Origin: Nitrosospira multiformis
GTDB taxonomy: Bacteria > Pseudomonadota > Gammaproteobacteria > Burkholderiales > Nitrosomonadaceae
Length of the DNA: 36,913 bases
NCBI RefSeq assembly: GCF_003050865.1
Contig: NZ_QAOK01000031.1
Coordinates: 1 to 36,913 of the forward strand
Direction of reading: 5' to 3'
The notes under the pieces: generated by a model
Databases searched by the model: none
The model's input: the letters and a program-made list of their open reading frames with translations, nothing else
Told to the model about the DNA's origin: nothing
In this document: piece after piece, positions 24,559 through 33,511 of the stretch
Position numbering within the stretch: position 1 is the first letter of the stretch
Layout: each line of letters begins with the position of its first letter
Translations under genes and position numbers: made by a program

Positions 24559-24574
24559 CGTACGCTAGCGTACG
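24559..24574. promoter_or_regulatory. 16-bp perfect palindrome upstream of the CHRD gene
   Basis: CGTACGCTAGCGTACG is its own reverse complement. It lies about 155 bp before the CHRD start and about 125 bp after creA. It has the symmetry of a dimeric regulator's operator. No regulator family was assigned. Confidence 0.4.
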
Positions 24575-24727
24575 GACATCATGCCAAATGAGAAATAGAA
24601 TTGCCCGGATTCTTCGTGTGCGGCGCTTCTCACAGCGCTTCCGCCAGAAAAGTCAAAAGAACATGGCAGACTCCAATTCAAAACAACCATCAAACTACAT
24701 AATTTTATTTCTAGAGGAGGTAGTTAA

Positions 24728-25165
24728 ATGAATAAAGTTCGCAAAACGCTCTTCGCCGCCCCCGCTTGGACAGCCGCTATGCTGGCTATCCTGACTTTAG
24801 GTGCGACCGCAGCTAACGCCACAGATATTACCGTGCATCTGACGGGCGACCAGGAAGTGCCTCCGGTCCAGACTTCCGCAATGGGCCATGGCACCCTGAC
24901 TGTAGAAGATGACAAATCCATCAAGGGCAAAGTCATGACCTCTGATATAAAAGGTACCGGTGCGCATATCCATGAGGCTGCGGTGGGCAAGAATGGTCCC
25001 GATATCATTACGCTCAACAAAACTTCCGATAACGAATGGTCCATTCCAGACGGAGCGAAGTTGACAGATGCGCAATACGATGCCTTCAAGGCCGGGGGAC
25101 TTTACATCAACATTCACAGTGATGCCCATAAGAGCGGAGAAATACGCGGCCAGCTAAAACGCTGA
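24728..25165 (+). CDS. Secreted CHRD-domain protein
   Basis: The 145-residue protein has a near-ideal ribosome binding site (AGAGGAGGTAGTTAA before ATG 24728), which suggests strong expression. A signal peptide ends near residue 31 (ATAANA). The rest is one CHRD domain: LTGDQEVPPVQT, GHGTLTV, GAHIHEAAVG, and the closing YINIHSDAHKSGEIRGQL. CHRD domains are named from chordin, and in bacteria they occur in secreted proteins of unknown role; the conserved histidines suggest metal binding. It should be periplasmic or extracellular. Confidence 0.93.
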   Translation: MNKVRKTLFAAPAWTAAMLAILTLGATAANATDITVHLTGDQEVPPVQTSAMGHGTLTVEDDKSIKGKVMTSDIKGTGAHIHEAAVGKNGPDIITLNKTSDNEWSIPDGAKLTDAQYDAFKAGGLYINIHSDAHKSGEIRGQLKR

Positions 25166-25262
25166 CATAATATTCGGAAAGAGCCGGGTTGGGGGCGGGA
25201 GCGCGTTTGTCTTGATTGCCGATACCCCAACCCCGATAACCCAAAAACCTGATCTCATTTTT

Positions 25263-25526
25263 ATGCCAGAATACCGTTTGCAGAAAGAACCGGATAGACC
25301 GGGACGTCCGGACAAACCAGATGACCCCCCGCCAGGTCCTGCACCCGATCGTGGCCCTTCCCCTGATCATCCCATTCAGGAACCGCCCCGTCCCATCGAC
25401 CCCGATAAGCCAAGACGGGATCCGGAACCCTTTAATCCCGACAAACCTGTCGATCCTCGTCCCTACGATCCTGATCCCACCCCCGGCGATCCTATCATCG
25501 ATCCGGCGGATGAACCCCTGCTTTGA
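25263..25526 (+). CDS. Proline/aspartate-rich hypothetical protein
   Basis: From ATG 25263 the frame gives 87 residues, about a third of them proline, in a regular pattern of D-P, P-D-K-P and R-P units (DPDKPRRDPEPFNPDKP). The regular composition argues for a real protein and against a chance frame. However, no ribosome binding site precedes ATG 25263 or the in-frame TTG at 25212. There is no signal peptide from either start. It would be fully disordered and acidic, with no family recognised. It follows the CHRD gene by about 100 bp in the same direction and could be co-transcribed with it. Confidence 0.42.
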   Translation: MPEYRLQKEPDRPGRPDKPDDPPPGPAPDRGPSPDHPIQEPPRPIDPDKPRRDPEPFNPDKPVDPRPYDPDPTPGDPIIDPADEPLL

Positions 25527-25654
25527 TCGGAGTAGAACTCCTCGCTCCTCAGTTGAGACTCACCTGAGTCATGGCAGGATTAAGTGTACCTCTCTATTTA
25601 GCGATTCCACGCAATGCAATCCTGAAACAGCTCATGCTGCCAGGGAAGTATTGA

Positions 25655-26944
25655 ATGAACATCAATCAGACAGTGGGAAAAGCCATGCCCCATTACGACG
25701 AGAACAAGCACGATAGAACCGGAACTCCTGACCCTCTGAGCAAGGCCAATCCCGCCGCCCCCTCCGCCGCAGGGGCTGCAACAACCGTTCCGAGCGGTGA
25801 CCACCAGCCAAGCAACACCGCCATCCAGACACAATGCCAGAGCGAGCATGACCGGGAAATCCCGGAAGTGGATCTGATGTCCCCGCTTACCCTTCGCGGC
25901 GTTACTTTCCCCAACCGGATCGCAATGTCACCCATGTGCATGTATTCTGCCGAGGACGGTTTTGCCAACGACTTCCATCTCGTCCATCTGGGCAGCCGGG
26001 CAATCGGCGGCACAGGGCTTGTGGTGGTTGAAGCCACCGCAGTCACGGCTGCGGGACGCATTTCACCGGGAGACATGGGAATCTGGAAGGATGAACATAT
26101 CGAACCCCTGGCTCGCATTGCCCGATTTGTGGAGATGCAGGGCGCGATTCCGTGCATCCAGCTCGCACACGCCGGACGTAAAGCCAGTTGCGATGCTCCC
26201 TGGAATGGCGGCAACAGCCTGAAAACGCCGGCGGAAGGAGGATGGCCCGTGATAGGTCCCAGTTCCCTGCCGTTTTACGCCGATGACCCAGTCCCAACAT
26301 CCATGTCGGAAACAGATATCGAAGAGTGCATCGAGGCATGGGGGGCAGCCGCTCGACGTGCACTGAAGGCGGGCTTCAAAGTGATAGAACTTCACGCGGC
26401 ACATGGTTACCTCATGCACGAATTTCTATCCCCGTTAAGCAACCGTCGCACTGATAATTATGGCGGCAGCCTGGCAAATCGCACGCGGCTTTTGCTGGCA
26501 GCTGCCAGTCACCTCCGCGATATCATACCGTCCGAGCTGCCTCTCTTCGTACGAATCTCGGCAACTGACTGGGTCGATGGAGGCTGGGATATAGAACAAT
26601 CGATCATTCTTTGCAGAGAGCTGAAGCTGCTCGGAGTGGATCTGATCGATGTCTCGTCCGGCGGCGTGATACCTGACGCCAGGATTCCTGTCGCCAGAGG
26701 TTATCAGGTTCAATTTGCCAAACGCATCCGCGATGAAGCGCAAATCCATACGGGAGGAGTAGGACTGATCACCGACCCACAATATGCCGATGAGATCATC
26801 ACCAGCGGTCAGGCAGATCTCGTTTTTATCGGCCGAGAGTTGCTGCGGGAGCCTTACTGGGCCCTCAAGGCGCAACATGCGTTAGCGATAGAACCGGAAT
26901 GGCCGGTACAGTACGGCTATGCTGTCAAGCGCCGTGCAAAATAG
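25655..26944 (+). CDS. Old Yellow Enzyme family NADPH:flavin oxidoreductase (YqjM-like)
   Basis: The enzyme part (from about residue 72) is a YqjM/NamA-type ene reductase with FMN: NRIAMSPMCMYS with C95 and Y97, LAHAGRK, the substrate-binding histidine pair in ELHAAHGYLMHEFLSP, SNRRTDNYGGS, and the FMN-phosphate site near IFIGRELLREP. It should reduce activated C=C bonds with NADPH in the cytoplasm. Unusual is a ~72-residue N-terminal extension rich in Pro, Ala, Thr and His. ATG 25655 has AGGGAAG 6 bases upstream, so the long form is supported; ATG 25877, at the usual family start, also has a GGAAG 8 bases upstream. Both forms could be made. Confidence 0.92.
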   Translation: MNINQTVGKAMPHYDENKHDRTGTPDPLSKANPAAPSAAGAATTVPSGDHQPSNTAIQTQCQSEHDREIPEVDLMSPLTLRGVTFPNRIAMSPMCMYSAEDGFANDFHLVHLGSRAIGGTGLVVVEATAVTAAGRISPGDMGIWKDEHIEPLARIARFVEMQGAIPCIQLAHAGRKASCDAPWNGGNSLKTPAEGGWPVIGPSSLPFYADDPVPTSMSETDIEECIEAWGAAARRALKAGFKVIELHAAHGYLMHEFLSPLSNRRTDNYGGSLANRTRLLLAAASHLRDIIPSELPLFVRISATDWVDGGWDIEQSIILCRELKLLGVDLIDVSSGGVIPDARIPVARGYQVQFAKRIRDEAQIHTGGVGLITDPQYADEIITSGQADLVFIGRELLREPYWALKAQHALAIEPEWPVQYGYAVKRRAK

Positions 26945-26953
26945 AGTTGTGGT

Positions 26954-26976
26954 TTAATTGCAGGTTATGCAATTAA
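26954..26976. terminator. Possible bidirectional hairpin between convergent genes
   Basis: TTAATTGCA and its exact complement TGCAATTAA are separated by 5 nt, just past the OYE stop and about 45 bp from the end of the convergent cytochrome gene. The stem is AT-rich and there is no T-run, so termination is only likely from position. Confidence 0.35.
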
Positions 26977-27022
26977 GGAAGATAAAAGGGAAGCGGACCA
27001 GCGGAAGTACTAAACGCTCACA

Positions 27023-28336
27023 TCAACGTTCCGTTATTCCTTCGCGGCTCTTGTCGACTTGAGCGGTTGTCACCAGGCTGGCGCGATTGCCCCACGCGTT
27101 GCGGATATATGACAGAACCAGCGCAACCTCACCATCGCGTAAAACCTGGGCGAATGGAGGCATGCCGTAAGGCCGGGGGTTGCCTGCGGTCGATGGGGGG
27201 TAACCTCCATTGAGCACGCTGCGAATGAGGTTCGTAGGGGGTGTCAGGGTAACGCTTCGGTTACCGGCCAACGGAGGATAAATTCCCGGGGCGCCTTGTC
27301 CGGAGTCGCCATGGCAATCCTGGCAGTGCTCCTTGTATATCCGTGCCCCATACCGCAACCAGGCCTGCACCTGTTCTGTCTGCGCAGGAGGATTTACCTG
27401 CTGGTGCGACTGTGTTTCAGGCAATGATTTCAGATAGACGGCCATTGCTCGGGCATCCTCTTTTGTCAGATGCTGGAGGCTTTGGCTGACAACCTCCGCC
27501 ATCGGTCCTGATGTCGTCGCTCGCGGTGAAATTCCGGTGGTCAACAACTGGACAATTTCTTCGATCGGCCAGCCAGCCGTACTTGCCTCCAGACTCGAGG
27601 TCAGCGATGGAGCGTACCAGTTCGAGCCCATGATCTGCCCGCCCCCCAGCTTATCATCTCCCTTGCGGCCGATCATGCCGCCCAGGGGATTTCGCTCGGC
27701 GTGACAGGCGCTGCAATGACCAAGCCCCTGTACCAGGTAAGCACCCCGGTTCCACTCGGTGCTTTTGGTGGGATCAGCCTGATACACGCCGGGCTTGAAA
27801 TAAGCCGCACGCCAAAGGGTTAGCAATGGCTGGAAATCGTATCGGGAAGCAACCTGGCTTGGCGGATTCTGTTGAACGACGGGCTCGAGAGCTCGAAGAT
27901 GGGCAAAAATTGCATCGGAATCCTCGCGGGTGATTTTCGTATATTCCGTATACGGAAATGCGGGGTACAGAAGCCTCCCATCGCGCGACTTACCCTCATG
28001 CAGCGCTTTCCAGAAATCATCTTCATTCCAGTCACCGATTCCGGTTGCTTTATCCGGCGTGATATTGGACGTGACAAACGTGCCGAATGGGGTCGCAAGC
28101 TTCCTCCCGCCGGCATAGGCGAGTCCACCTTGAGTTGTATGGCATCCTATGCAATTCCCGGCTCGCGCAAGATATGCTCCGCGCGCTTGCCGCTGTTTCA
28201 AAAGAACCGATGATAAGGATGTGGGACTCTTTTCGGCCTTTGCTTCCTTTTTCAGTGAAGTTGCGCCGATTACTCCAGGAGACAGGCTGATACCCGCAAG
28301 AACTGCCACTGCGGCAGCGATAACAGCAATTTTCAT
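27023..28336 (-). CDS. Tri-heme cytochrome c (alcohol/gluconate dehydrogenase cytochrome-subunit type)
   Basis: The start ATG 28336-28334 has GGAG 9 bases upstream and overlaps the stop of the preceding gene (ATGA), so the two are translationally coupled. The frame is open for 300 more bases upstream, but there it overlaps the other cytochrome gene. The 437-residue product has a signal peptide (to about residue 25) and three heme c sites: CIGCH at 62-66, CSACH at 208-212 and CQDCH at 338-342. Three such domains in tandem are typical of the cytochrome subunit of membrane alcohol, aldehyde or gluconate dehydrogenases. No flavin or PQQ dehydrogenase gene is next to it, so the electron donor is unknown. 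It acts in the periplasm. Confidence 0.92.
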   Translation of the reverse strand: MKIAVIAAAVAVLAGISLSPGVIGATSLKKEAKAEKSPTSLSSVLLKQRQARGAYLARAGNCIGCHTTQGGLAYAGGRKLATPFGTFVTSNITPDKATGIGDWNEDDFWKALHEGKSRDGRLLYPAFPYTEYTKITREDSDAIFAHLRALEPVVQQNPPSQVASRYDFQPLLTLWRAAYFKPGVYQADPTKSTEWNRGAYLVQGLGHCSACHAERNPLGGMIGRKGDDKLGGGQIMGSNWYAPSLTSSLEASTAGWPIEEIVQLLTTGISPRATTSGPMAEVVSQSLQHLTKEDARAMAVYLKSLPETQSHQQVNPPAQTEQVQAWLRYGARIYKEHCQDCHGDSGQGAPGIYPPLAGNRSVTLTPPTNLIRSVLNGGYPPSTAGNPRPYGMPPFAQVLRDGEVALVLSYIRNAWGNRASLVTTAQVDKSREGITER

Positions 28337-29103
28337 CGGTCTGCGCTCCGTTGGACAATACTCCCGCAGCGCTGCGCCATCTTGGGGGGCAGCGCATCTG
28401 CCGGGCCTGCATTTTCCGGCACAGGCTGAGCGGCAAGCCACGCCGCAACTACATTTGTCTCCTCGATCGTGAGTTGCCTGGCGATATCGGACATGCAATT
28501 GCTCTCTTGTCCCCGCATCACTCCACCGTTCTTCCAGGCGCCGAATTGGGCGGCGATATAGATGCGCGGAAGCCCCAGGAGTCCGGGAATAAAAGGCGCG
28601 GTGCCCATGAGCTGCTTGCCGTGGCATTCGATGCACGCGGGTATATCCCGCGTGGCATCGCCCTGCTGAACCAGCTTCTGGGCCTGTCTTATTTCAGTGG
28701 GGGAAGATATCACCTGTTCCGGCGGAGGGTAAGGTTGCCTGAGTCCCGAAAAATACGCTGCCATTTCCCGCAGGTATTCATCGCTCACGTTTGCCAGCAG
28801 TAACATCATCGGCCGGTAATAACGGCGCCCATCCCGAAAATCGCGCAACTGATTGAAAAGATATCCCTCCGGCTTACCCGCAATCCGGGGGTAATAGGCG
28901 TCCCTGCCCACCCTGTCTGCCTGGCCATGACACACTGTGCAGGGCTTGACCCGCTCGGCCATGGTATCCGGCACGTTCACCGGCGTAGCCGGCGCAGCCT
29001 TGCTCGACGGAATTCCGTCTGAAGCAGCAGCAATGACACTCGATACGCCTGATATGGCAGCAGCAATGAACAGGAGTGAAATAAATTGACGCATGAGGCG
29101 CAT
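28333..29103 (-). CDS. Di-heme cytochrome c (cytochrome c4-like)
   Basis: The probable start is ATG 29103 or ATG 29094; neither has a good ribosome binding site, and a GTG at 29178 is less likely since it would precede the signal peptide by 28 residues. From 29103 the protein has 256 residues, a signal peptide (to about residue 26), and heme c sites CTVCH at 55-59 and CIECH at 157-161. The two-domain layout with a YPRIAGKPEGYLFNQL block and Met residues after each heme resembles cytochrome c4. It would carry electrons in the periplasm, probably to or from the tri-heme protein made by the coupled downstream gene. The C-terminal tail lacks similarity to anything recognised. Confidence 0.88.
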   Translation of the reverse strand: MRLMRQFISLLFIAAAISGVSSVIAAASDGIPSSKAAPATPVNVPDTMAERVKPCTVCHGQADRVGRDAYYPRIAGKPEGYLFNQLRDFRDGRRYYRPMMLLLANVSDEYLREMAAYFSGLRQPYPPPEQVISSPTEIRQAQKLVQQGDATRDIPACIECHGKQLMGTAPFIPGLLGLPRIYIAAQFGAWKNGGVMRGQESNCMSDIARQLTIEETNVVAAWLAAQPVPENAGPADALPPKMAQRCGSIVQRSADR

Positions 29104-29328
29104 GAGGATTAATGAGTAACCAGATTCTGCCAGAAAAACTTCATTGATGAGGCTGTGCCAGGTTGTCTGTCTAAGCACCCTGAACGAACTTCTAAGTTTT
29201 ACCTGGAAGTGGCGTTCCGGTCAACCAGAGTCGGTCCAATTGGCGTTGGAGAGCACGACCGGCGAATATCGATTGTTCTGCTAGACTTCAGGATGAATAG
29301 CGTGTATTCCGCACAATCGGAGGGGGAT

Positions 29329-30711
29329 ATGTTGTTCGGCTCAAATATACTGGAGGTGGGAATCGCCGTCATTTTCGTCTATTTGCTGCTCAGCATCGTA
29401 TGTACAGCCTTTAACGAAGGAATTGCGTCATTGATCGACAAACGCGGGAAAAATCTGGTGGAGGGCATAAAGAACCTCCTGAATGACCCGAAGTTTACCG
29501 GACTGGCGCAGCAGCTCTACAATCACGGACTGATAGGCGGGATCTCCCAGTATGCTTCCGACCCTGCAAAACGGACCCGTCTCCCCTCCTATATGTCCGG
29601 CGAAAGCTTCTCTCTGGCTTTGCTCGACATCCTCTCGGCACGGGGAATCATTGCGGGAAAGTACGGCGACCTTCTGGCGAATGCCGAGGCGGCAGATGAT
29701 GCTTATGAAGAAGCTCTGGAAGCAGCAGCCGCTGCTCCTCGTGATCCGCAGTGCGCTGCAGCCGTTGCCCAGGCAAAAGATGCGCGCGACAGAACAAGAG
29801 TAGCGCTCGAAGCAATTGCCGAAAAAGCAAAGACGGCGTATGACCAGGCTGTGCAAGCGGCAAAGGCCGCACCAGACGATACAGCTCTTGTGAAAGCAGA
29901 AGCAGAGGTCCGGCACGAAGCCGACAGTATCAGCGCGGCGCTGAAGATGCTCGATGCGCGTCATGCCGCCATCGCGTCCGCAAAAAATCCAAAAGAGGTT
30001 GAATTGCTCCTGACAGCGGGCGCCACATTGAAGGAAGCGCTGGCTTTTGCGCGGGATTTTGCTATGGAATATCCGGATCCTCTGGGCAACATACAGGAAG
30101 GACTGAAAAGACTGCCCGAGGGCCATACCAAGGAAACCCTTCTCGTTCTTGTCGATAAGACCCGCCGGGAAGTGACTGCCATCGAGCATCAGGCGGAAGC
30201 CTTCCGCAACAATCTCGAAAACTGGTTCAACACAGCCATGGAACGCGTTGGCGGCTGGTACAAGCGCTGGACACAGCGGGTGCTGCTTTGTCTCGCGACT
30301 CTGGTCGTGGTTGTCTCCAATGCGGACACGGTGATGCTCATTGAAAGGCTTTCAAAGGACAATGTTTTGCGCGCTTCGATTGTTGCGGCTGCGCAGGATA
30401 CAGTGAAGGCTCAGCCTGCTGCTGATGTTTCAGCGCAATCGCAAACGGTTCTCAAAGCGGCAGAGAACCTCAAACTGCCGGTAGGATGGTCGCTGAACCC
30501 GGGTGACCCCGGTTATTTTCGACCGCCCGAGTTATCGTGGAACTACACGGGGTGGGCATTTTACAAGATATTCGGCCTGTTCATTTCCATACTTGCTGTC
30601 ACGCTAGGCGCTCCCTTCTGGTTCGATACATTGAGCAAATTCGTCAATCTGCGCAGCGCAGGGACACCGCCCGGCGAAACCAGTAAAAGCGCGCCCCAGC
30701 CTGGGCAATGA
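29329..30711 (+). CDS. Membrane protein with central coiled coil
   Basis: The start ATG 29329 is chosen for the GGAGGGGG just before it; earlier in-frame starts (29155, 29293) lack a site. The 460-residue product has an N-terminal TM helix (about 8-28) with the pattern VYLLLSIVCTAFNE, known from a group of uncharacterised bacterial membrane proteins. An Ala/Glu/Lys-rich coiled coil spans about 125-225, TM segments lie near 325-340 and 420-440, and the C-terminal tail is Pro-rich. Its stop overlaps the start of the RimK-like gene (ATGA at 30708-30711), so the two are translationally coupled and probably act together. Function is unknown. Confidence 0.75.
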   Translation: MLFGSNILEVGIAVIFVYLLLSIVCTAFNEGIASLIDKRGKNLVEGIKNLLNDPKFTGLAQQLYNHGLIGGISQYASDPAKRTRLPSYMSGESFSLALLDILSARGIIAGKYGDLLANAEAADDAYEEALEAAAAAPRDPQCAAAVAQAKDARDRTRVALEAIAEKAKTAYDQAVQAAKAAPDDTALVKAEAEVRHEADSISAALKMLDARHAAIASAKNPKEVELLLTAGATLKEALAFARDFAMEYPDPLGNIQEGLKRLPEGHTKETLLVLVDKTRREVTAIEHQAEAFRNNLENWFNTAMERVGGWYKRWTQRVLLCLATLVVVVSNADTVMLIERLSKDNVLRASIVAAAQDTVKAQPAADVSAQSQTVLKAAENLKLPVGWSLNPGDPGYFRPPELSWNYTGWAFYKIFGLFISILAVTLGAPFWFDTLSKFVNLRSAGTPPGETSKSAPQPGQ

Positions 30712-32270
30712 CACCGGAAGCAAGACCCTCCAAGAATCCAACAGCAACGATCCGGCCAAAAAGGTTTCCTGTGAGTATCTTGATTATTGTAGACAAACCC
30801 GAAGATTGGCCTCTTCAGATTCCAGGCGTGACCGTGATTGGGTCCCAGGCCTACCTGACCGATCCATTTTTTGCCACCCAGGCGGAAAGCAATCGCGGCA
30901 TGAGCGCTGCGGGACAGTCTGTCAAGGTTTTCAACCTTTGCAAATCGTATCGCTACCAGGGATCAGGATATTACGTTTCATTGCTTGCCGAAGCACGAGG
31001 ACATAAACCGGTACCCAAAGTAGGCGCTATTGAGGATTTACATTCCCGGAATCTGGTGCGCCACCTCACGGAGGATCTGGAGGATCTCGTTCAGAGTGTG
31101 CTGGCTCCCTTGCCGGGGGACGACTTCCAGCTTGCCTTCTATTTTGGCCGCAATCCGCTTACCGGTTATGATTCCCTGGGTCATCAGTTCTTCAGCCTGT
31201 TGCAGGTGCCACTCCTGGTGGTCCGCTTCGAACGCCACCGCAATCAGTGGAGCTTGCACAGCGCGCGCCCCCTGGGCGCCAGCGAGATTCCTGTCGAACA
31301 CCAGGCCTTCGCGATACTTGCCGCGACCACTTATTTCAATGGACGCATGCAGCAATCACGAAAACCTCCTCCCCGCCATGATCTTGCCATTCTTTGCAAC
31401 CCGGATGAATCCGAGCCACCCTCCAATGCAGAGGCTCTGCAAAAGTTCAGGCAGGCAGCGGAAAAACTGGACATGCACGTAGATTTCATAACGCGGGCGG
31501 ATATCGGCCGACTAGCACATTTCGACGCCCTGTTCATTCGCGAAACCACGTTCGTCAATCACTACACCTATCGTTTCTCGCGGCTTGCATTCGCGGAAAG
31601 ATTGGCGCTAGTCGATGACCCCGACTCTATCCTCAAATGCAACAACAAGGTTTACCTAGCTGAGCTTCTCGCCCTGCATAAAGTGCCGATACCGAAAACG
31701 CTGCTGATCCACCGCGATAATATCGACCAGGTTATCCCTGAACTGGGTCTTCCATGCGTACTGAAACAACCCGACAGTTCATTTTCGCGAGGAGTCGTTA
31801 AAGTGGAAGCTGAGAGCGAGCTGCTCCCCAAGGTAACGGAACTGCTGGCAAAATCTGTGCTTGTCATCGCACAGCAATGGCTACCCACTGAGTTCGACTG
31901 GCGTATAGGCATACTCGATCGGAAGGTATTATTTGTGGCTAAATACTTCTTTCCCGCGGGACATTGGCAGATTATCGAACGTGACGAGCAGCGGCACAAA
32001 CTGAGAGAGGGAGCCACGCTGGCTGTTCCATTGGATGAAGCGCCGCAGGACGTCGTCAGTATTGCACTTAAATCAGCAAACCTCATCGGTGACGGATTCT
32101 ACGGCGTGGATATCAAGCAGACGAATGCTGGCTGCTATGTAATGGAAGTCAACGATAACCCGAATGTGGATGCCGGCAACGAAGACGCAGTGCTCGGCGA
32201 GGCGCTCTACGAGGAAATCATGCGGGTTTTCCTGAGGCGGATTGAAGCCGCCAGGCGCTCATCCCGCTGA
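30708..32270 (+). CDS. RimK-like ATP-grasp ligase with RLAN-type N-terminal domain
   Basis: The 520-residue protein has an N-terminal domain (about 22-180) of the kind found before RimK-like ATP-grasp modules (ILIIVDKPEDW, SYRYQGSGYYVSLLAEARG) and a C-terminal ATP-grasp domain (about 300-510). Visible ATP-grasp parts are LKCNNKVYLAELLALHKVPIPKT, the ATP lysine in PCVLKQPDSSFSRGVVKV, FDWRIGILD, and the metal-binding VMEVNDNPNVDAGNED. RimK enzymes join amino acids (often glutamate) to a carboxylate of a protein or small molecule using ATP. The acceptor here is unknown; the coupled upstream membrane protein is a candidate partner. The 3' end overlaps by 12 bp the end of the broken ADP-ribosylglycohydrolase gene. 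Confidence 0.87.
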   Translation: MTPEARPSKNPTATIRPKRFPVSILIIVDKPEDWPLQIPGVTVIGSQAYLTDPFFATQAESNRGMSAAGQSVKVFNLCKSYRYQGSGYYVSLLAEARGHKPVPKVGAIEDLHSRNLVRHLTEDLEDLVQSVLAPLPGDDFQLAFYFGRNPLTGYDSLGHQFFSLLQVPLLVVRFERHRNQWSLHSARPLGASEIPVEHQAFAILAATTYFNGRMQQSRKPPPRHDLAILCNPDESEPPSNAEALQKFRQAAEKLDMHVDFITRADIGRLAHFDALFIRETTFVNHYTYRFSRLAFAERLALVDDPDSILKCNNKVYLAELLALHKVPIPKTLLIHRDNIDQVIPELGLPCVLKQPDSSFSRGVVKVEAESELLPKVTELLAKSVLVIAQQWLPTEFDWRIGILDRKVLFVAKYFFPAGHWQIIERDEQRHKLREGATLAVPLDEAPQDVVSIALKSANLIGDGFYGVDIKQTNAGCYVMEVNDNPNVDAGNEDAVLGEALYEEIMRVFLRRIEAARRSSR

Positions 32271-33308
32271 CCGCATATCCGGAGTTGCAGGCGTACTGAG
32301 CTGCATGCCTTGCCGGAATGCCCAGCCCATAAGAAGGGCTCCGGCGAGAGCCCCGGTCAAAATGGGCGCGCGCCTGGTTTTGCCCTCCCCCATTCACCGC
32401 ATGCAGTACAGCCGACTCGAAGTCCCGAGGGAAGCGGGCAGCCAGATAGTAGGCTGCGGGAAGCTGGTGATAAATAGCACACGGCATGCCGTATATGAGA
32501 GATACCTTCCACGCGCTCTATCGGGATACCCGGATCGGCAGCCGCGGTGGATACAGAGGACGGCGTAAGCAGGGCATCAGGGGATGCGAACCGTCCCGCT
32601 CGCGGTGGATCCGGGTCACCAGGGCGCGGCGGTTGCAGATCCGCGTATGTCACCGCGTGAAAAGGCAGCTGGCCAGTCTTCACCAGATCCATCAATTTGC
32701 CGGACAGGTTCTTGTCGAGCTTATGTCCCTGAACCAGAAGGCTCAGCACCGCTCCGTAAGCGACTGTCATTGAAAGCACGATCGTCGATCTGGGTAAGGC
32801 GGGCATTATTGGAAATAGTGGTTGCCAGTTCCTGAGGTTGAAGTGCATAGCGAACCGCAAGGGCGAGCGTGCGTTCGATGGCTTCGGTGGTATCGGCATG
32901 ACCGCCGGTCTGTCCCCACGGCAGTTTCTGCTGGACGCGCTTGCGCCAGGCCTCGTGGATGGATTGGCTCGTGTACCCTCCGGGTCCGTTTACCGGAGTA
33001 CCGTCCAGCAAGGGAAACAGCTCTTCATCCATGCGTCTGCAGAAATCCGCTTCGTCATAGCCGCCCTGCTCAACAAGCGAATGCAACATGAGCTTGAGAA
33101 TAAAGCCTGGCTGGGACAACTGGCCTGCCTTGAGGCCTTCATGGTAGCGTCCGGGCTTGGGATCTGTATAAGTCGTAATCCAGTCGCCATAGTCGCGGCG
33201 CAGCTCCTCCAGGTCATAGTACCAGTGGGGGCCCAGGCCCAGAGCCTCTCCAATGAATGCGCCCATGATGGCGCCGGCGGCCCGGTCTTGAATGGCAGCA
33301 TCGCCCAT
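32259..33308 (-). pseudogene. ADP-ribosylglycohydrolase, broken by three frameshifts
   Basis: Reading from ATG 33308 gives the family start (AAGAIMGAFIGEALGLGPHW) and GGHADTTEAIERTLALAVRY, up to about 32785. There the homologous text moves to another frame (IVLSMTVAYGAVLSLLVQG) until about 32490, then to the third (MPCAIYHQLPAAYYLAARFP, AVNGGGQNQARA) until about 32380, then back to the first (ILTGALAGALLMGWAF) to a TGA at 32261-32259. Each step corresponds to one extra base, so three insertions restore the frame. An intact enzyme of about 345 residues would remove ADP-ribose from proteins or small molecules. Either a decayed gene or clustered sequencing errors would explain this. Confidence 0.8.
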
Positions 33309-33511
33309 GTCTGATCCTCCTCGTGGCTAAACTGTATTTCTGATCAAATAGGCTGGAAGCGTGCTTGGATCTGTAATGATAGGTTATTAACGCATTTTAG
33401 GCCCACGATCTGCAATCAAACATTCGGCAACGCCCTCTCTATCAGGTAGCTTGCCTGCAATCCGTTATGGGGAATCCTGTATAACAAGAATTCTGACCAG
33501 CATCCGCGCCG

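Noticed and set aside
28337-28636. N-terminal extension of the tri-heme cytochrome
   Set aside because: It overlaps the coding part of the preceding cytochrome in another frame, and the signal peptide begins at 28336.
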